DNA from: Trichoplusia ni
Lineage: Eukaryota > Arthropoda > Insecta > Lepidoptera > Noctuidae
Assembly (NCBI RefSeq): GCF_003590095.1
Contig: NC_039499.1
Location: 4,650,001 to 4,714,000, forward strand
Length of the DNA stretch: 64,000 bases
Direction of reading: 5' to 3'
Shown: piece by piece, positions 60,609 to 64,000 of the stretch
How positions within the stretch are numbered: the first letter of the stretch is position 1
Layout of the letters: the number at the start of each line of letters is the position of its first letter
Program-made: the position numbers and the translations under genes
The notes under the pieces: model-generated
Told to the model about the DNA's origin: nothing
Seen by the model: only the letters and a program-made list of their open reading frames with translations
Database searches by the model: none

Positions 60609-61149
60609 TTTATTTATAGATAATAATTTAAATTATAACTCTCCGTAAGTTTTAATAAAAAAAAACGCTCGAAATAAATTCGGGCACTAATGAGTATCAT
60701 GTGAACGTACCTTTACAATACAAGAATTGCTGACAGTCTACGATTGAATTGCAAGTACGCAGTTTGTATCAAATGGATCGTACGTGTTGAAATATTATTA
60801 ACACCTACATAGGTACATATTGTGTCTAGTAGACTAGGTATTTGTCTAGACTTTGTCCGGTTGAATTTGCAATACAAGATTTCTCTTTGAGAAGAGGCAT
60901 TGTTACACCCGTAGAACCTTTATTATAATAGCCATTGTGATAGTATCAGAATGAAAAAGGAAATGTAAATAGGCAAACATATTTGTACAGAGAGTCAGAC
61001 CAGTCTGGGGATTCATCGAAGAGTCGTTTGCCCAGCCGTGGGCAAGGAATACAAAATACTTGACACCAAAAAAATACAGTAATTACCAAATACTATCACA
61101 TAAACAATGTAATATCCAAGATATTTAACCTTTTTAAGTAAAATGCACG
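60609..61149. other. No recognisable gene
   Basis: AT-rich. CGTTTGCCCAGCCGTGGGCA at 61024-61043 is a possible LINE tail remnant. Confidence 0.35.
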
Positions 61150-61215
61150 TGAACGTCGTCTGCGCGTGCGCATGCTCGCAGTTCAACCGTTGCGCAGACG
61201 CATACGACGCTACAC
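61150..61215. promoter_or_regulatory. CpG-rich inverted repeat with GTGCGCATGC
   Basis: CGTCGTCTGCGC at the left and GCGCAGACGCATACGACG at the right are complementary apart from an extra six bases. Between them lies GTGCGCATGCTCGC, which resembles an NRF-1/Ewg-type site. It may be a promoter patch or a foldback. No exon is recognised beside it. Confidence 0.3.
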
Positions 61216-61414
61216 TGACACATGTGGGCAGATCAATTCAGTAAATTGAAGACAATAAGGTCAACACGTGATGTTCTGATCATTTGCATGTAATCGACCT
61301 GAGATACTACTACTCAAGAATACTGTTTTGAACAATTTTTGTTTTGCCTACCTTAGAGACGCAGACATAATACATGTCATGTCGCTGTCTTTTTCAGACG
61401 TAGAGGTTTTTTCT

Positions 61415-61560
61415 GTCCGAATAGCCGACTAGTAAAGGTCACCACGCCAAAACCAGACTAAGTGTATCGGGTTTGATATCCACTTAGGACAAGTGTTTGT
61501 GAGATCAACGTATGGTTGTTCTTAATCTGGGTGTCTTGTGCGGCTTGTACAGCATTATAT
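61415..61560 (+). repeat. SINE family A, decayed
   Basis: The head is CCGAATAGCCGACTAGTAAA. The B-box region is GGGTTTGATATCC. The body is AGGACAAGTGTTTGTGAG and TTCTTAATCTGGGTGTC. The order matches family A, but the RNA polymerase III boxes are mutated. Confidence 0.65.
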
Positions 61561-62013
61561 TCACGCTCAATATTTCCACTTACCCTACAAACGTCCGCAT
61601 TTGTAATATTTTAAGAGAATAATCTATCCCTAACACTGATATGTCACTGTACCATCATCTCAATGTTTATTATTAATAATTAGGACGAAATCACAAATAG
61701 TGTACGCGTAAGCCTCATAGGTAGCCCTCCCACGCACAGCTGAGTAATGGCTATAAGATCATGAGTGTTGTGACCACACGGCTATTAAAGACACTTTTAG
61801 TGCTAAACAACTGAAATATTCTTAATAGTGGTTGTTCTATTGTGTAATTGCTGAAGACTGAAATAAAAAATATTTTTTTGTAATAGATTTCGGCTGTCTA
61901 AAGGGTAGAATAGGAACAGTATTTGAATGTGGAACGTGAAAAATTCGAGTTTTTGTTTATGTTTATGACAAATATTTTTATTATAGTAAATTGGACTGAT
62001 GGTAATAGTAACA
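61561..62013. other. No recognisable gene
   Basis: AT-rich spacer. Confidence 0.35.
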
Positions 62014-62271
62014 TCTATACTAATATATAAAGCTGAAGAGTTTGTTTGTTTGTTTGTTTGAACGCGCTAATCTCAGGAACTACTGGTCCAAATTGAAAAA
62101 TTCTTTTTGTGTTGAATAGACCATTAATCGAGGAAGGCTTTAGGCTATAAACCATCACGCTGCGACTAATAGGAGCGAAGATACAATGGAAAATGTGAGA
62201 AAAAACAGGACGGGTATAAATCAAAACTTATATATTCTACCCACGGGGACGAAGTCGCGGGCAACAGCTAG
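62014..62271 (+). mobile_element. Helitron-like element H1, both ends
   Basis: It starts TCTATACTAATATATAAAGC after A (62013) and ends GGGCAACAGCTAG before T (62272). Repeated TTTG units lie at 62041-62060. It contains GCGCTAATCTCAGGAACTAC and GTGTTGAATAGACCATT, followed by GGGGACGAAGTCGCGGGCAA at the 3' end. It is the best-preserved H1 copy in the window. Confidence 0.85.
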
Positions 62272-62287
62272 TAATATATATATATAC
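62272..62287. repeat. (TA)n simple repeat
   Basis: TAATATATATATATAC directly follows the Helitron-like 3' end. Confidence 0.7.
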
Positions 62288-62317
62288 TTAGTTCTCCTTA
62301 TCGCTTTCGATAACGGC

Positions 62318-62420
62318 GACCATTGGCAATTCACCTCCTAGCGTGAGCCCTGATGTGACTGGCTAGACCGAGTTTGGATCTAAACACTCGGTCGCAAGCG
62401 CTGCAGTAAAGTTGATACGC
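62318..62420 (-). pseudogene. LINE-associated C2H2 zinc-finger tail
   Basis: Minus strand: QLYCSACDRVFRSKLGLASH followed by IRAHARR and a stop. C-x2-C and H-x3-H are spaced as in a C2H2 finger. The downstream text (AATGGTCGCCGTTATCGAAAG) is the usual sequence after this finger in lepidopteran retrotransposon-derived loci. The rest of the protein is absent, so this is a remnant, not a transcription factor gene. Confidence 0.65.
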
Positions 62421-62764
62421 AGAATTGAGATAGTCGTACCTATAGTAATATAATAATACTTATATTTCTTCTATAGAAATAATTCAAACTATTACTAATA
62501 GTTTTTTTAGGGATGTAGGTTCGTTTCATTTTCGCCGTTTTCCGGATATTTAGTTTCTGGCATACTTTTATTGACTTAATGAGCCTGTTTCCTACCTAGC
62601 CTTTCGTTTACCGGGGCAGCGGTGACCCTTCAGAAAGTCCCGTTAAATATTTTCGACTACAGTCAGGAACACTATGCATGAAGTCCCTAAACATGGAGTG
62701 AATAGTAAGCTACGTTAATAGTCCAGCTGCGGAGCATCTTGCATTAAACAGCTTTTTTGCCACA
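62421..62764. other. No recognisable gene
   Basis: AT-rich, then slightly GC-richer from 62580 (TTTACCGGGGCAGCGGTGAC), which may be part of the following repeat. Confidence 0.35.
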
Positions 62765-62845
62765 AGGTGAAAAGCTAACGACTCCAACCCACGCTGAGAT
62801 CACGACCGGCGTGGGAATAATTGGACTTGCATCGTCTGAATAAAA
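62765..62845. repeat. Dispersed GC-rich repeat fragment
   Basis: AGGTGAAAAGCTAACGACTC, CAACCCACGCTGAGATCACG and GGCGTGGGAATAATTGGAC parallel the fragment at 52431-52545 in the same order. Confidence 0.5.
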
Positions 62846-63312
62846 AATGCTTTTCCTATTTTGGTACCAAACAGTTACAAAATAAAAATAAATAAATCTC
62901 TATAGGTAATGTTGGTAACTCAATATTATTCCAAGAAGTCCGAATAGAAAAATAAAACTAATTCATTGTGCCAATAACATTGTCCCGTTCCAATTTCAAA
63001 AAATGTGGCCGCCATTTTGCTTCACACTGCACACGGTCAAGCGATCTAAATCTGTTAGTAGTGACAACTCATTTGGGTCACTAGGAAACGTAACTGGACA
63101 GTTAAAATTAACCGGAACTTATTTAACTCTGTAAATAAAGATAAGCTAATTTAATTGGTATTCAGATGTTATGCTGTGAATCTATTAAAAACTGAGATTA
63201 TTTTGATATATCAGTTGTTCAAATAATTCCTACTTTTTTGCCAAAGAATAAAACTTTATCAACACAGTTTTACATACCTAACTCTACTAACATTTCAACT
63301 CCTCAGTCAATA
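62846..63312. other. No recognisable gene; upstream flank of tRNA-Glu
   Basis: AT-rich. AATGTGGCCGCCATTTTGC at 63003-63021 is a small GC-richer patch of unknown role. Confidence 0.35.
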
Positions 63313-63384
63313 TCCGATATGGTCTAGTGGCTAGGATACCTGGCTCTCACCCAGGAGGCTCGGGTTCGATTCCCGGTATCGGAA
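63313..63384 (+). tRNA. tRNA-Glu (anticodon CTC)
   Basis: This gene encodes the tRNA that reads the glutamate codon GAG. The 72 bases form a complete cloverleaf. The acceptor stem TCCGATA pairs with TATCGGA, with discriminator A at 63384. The A-box region is TGGTCTAGTGGCTAGGATAC. The anticodon stem CCTGG pairs with CCAGG around the loop CTCTCAC, giving CTC. The T-arm CCGGG/CGGG region holds a consensus B box (GGTTCGATTCC). There is no intron and no encoded CCA. A T5 terminator lies seven bases downstream. No SINE body follows, which separates it from the tRNA-like SINE heads in the window. Confidence 0.97.
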
Positions 63385-63390
63385 GAATAC

Positions 63391-63395
63391 TTTTT
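63391..63395 (+). terminator. RNA polymerase III terminator for tRNA-Glu
   Basis: A run of five T begins six bases after the tRNA 3' end. Confidence 0.85.
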
Positions 63396-64000
63396 GAGTT
63401 TTATGTTGATAAAAATAATTGTTTTAGTGTCGTACAACTATTTTAGCAATAGATTAATTTTATTACAAGTGATTTTGTTATCAGCAATCATTATCGACGT
63501 TTCTTTTTAGTTTTCATTTTAATTCGACTCACCTAAGTAGTTTTAAACATTATTCACTTTAATATGTTAATCTTTTAATTAGGCGGATTGTAAATTTAGA
63601 TTGATGTAATTAACACTATAATAAAAACTCAGTTAATATATCAGTAATGTTTTTGTGGTGGTTAAATAAAGTAATTTATTTTAGTAAATATCTAACTTAA
63701 GTGGTTTCAGTGATTTTTGATAAATAGCTTAACTTACGCTTCCTACTATTTCGATTCAAAATAATTCAAATACAGTACACATAATGTAGGTACCTAAACG
63801 ACAGAAGATAAAATTATATCTATAAGAATGCCAAAAAATAACTTTAGAAGTTAACTTATTAAAACCAAAAACTATTGACAATAAAAGCAAACCTTATGAC
63901 ACAAAATCAAATACGAATTACTTAAAAAAAGAAAAAACGAAATTCCTTTTTCAAACAGACCGCGACATCATCCCGCGAAACAAAAGCGTTCGGAAATCGA
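63396..64000. other. No recognisable gene
   Basis: AT-rich to the end of the window. Confidence 0.4.

Overview
This is an AT-rich eukaryotic window, almost certainly from a lepidopteran nuclear genome. The evidence is the repeat content. There are tRNA-derived SINEs with A- and B-box heads, short Helitron-like elements ending in CTAG next to T, a mobile element carrying a (GTCY)n microsatellite, and 3' stubs of Jockey/CR1-type and RTE-type LINEs. I recognise no intact conserved protein-coding gene. The longest open frames are 130-131 codons. The 131-codon frame is about what chance gives at this base composition, and the 130-codon frame is a retrotransposon C-terminus. The window reads as intergenic or deep-intronic DNA.

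The two best-supported genes are nuclear tRNAs: tRNA-Gly(GCC) at 57847-57917 and tRNA-Glu(CTC) at 63313-63384. Both are on the plus strand, with intact arms and downstream T-run terminators.

Layout. 1-4168 holds nothing recognisable. 4169-8693 holds a SINE, Helitron-like pieces, the Jockey/CR1-type LINE C-terminus (6054-6512), an RTE-type LINE tail (7258-7440) and a reverse-oriented SINE. 8694-23087 is mostly unique, with SINE fragments, a near-perfect 26-bp hairpin (12414-12468) and a few CpG-rich patches. 23088-29000 is repeat-dense: two Helitron-like elements with both ends, the (GTCY)n element and two SINEs. 29000-40428 is sparse, with one complete SINE (33326-33588) and short repeats. 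40429-40828 has two SINEs of different families side by side. 44959-45350 looks like a minus-strand first exon with a CpG-rich promoter. 48440-54560 holds a second CpG-rich patch and two candidate minus-strand 3' exons (49732-50048 and 54319-54557). 55860-62420 is again repeat-dense and contains the tRNA-Gly gene between two inverted Helitron-like copies. The window ends with tRNA-Glu.

How the parts relate: the tRNA genes are independent RNA polymerase III units. The mobile elements are non-autonomous or 5'-truncated and appear to have been mobilised by machinery encoded elsewhere. The candidate exons are inferences from splice-site and codon patterns only. They cannot be joined into a gene model from this window, and I do not assign them a function.
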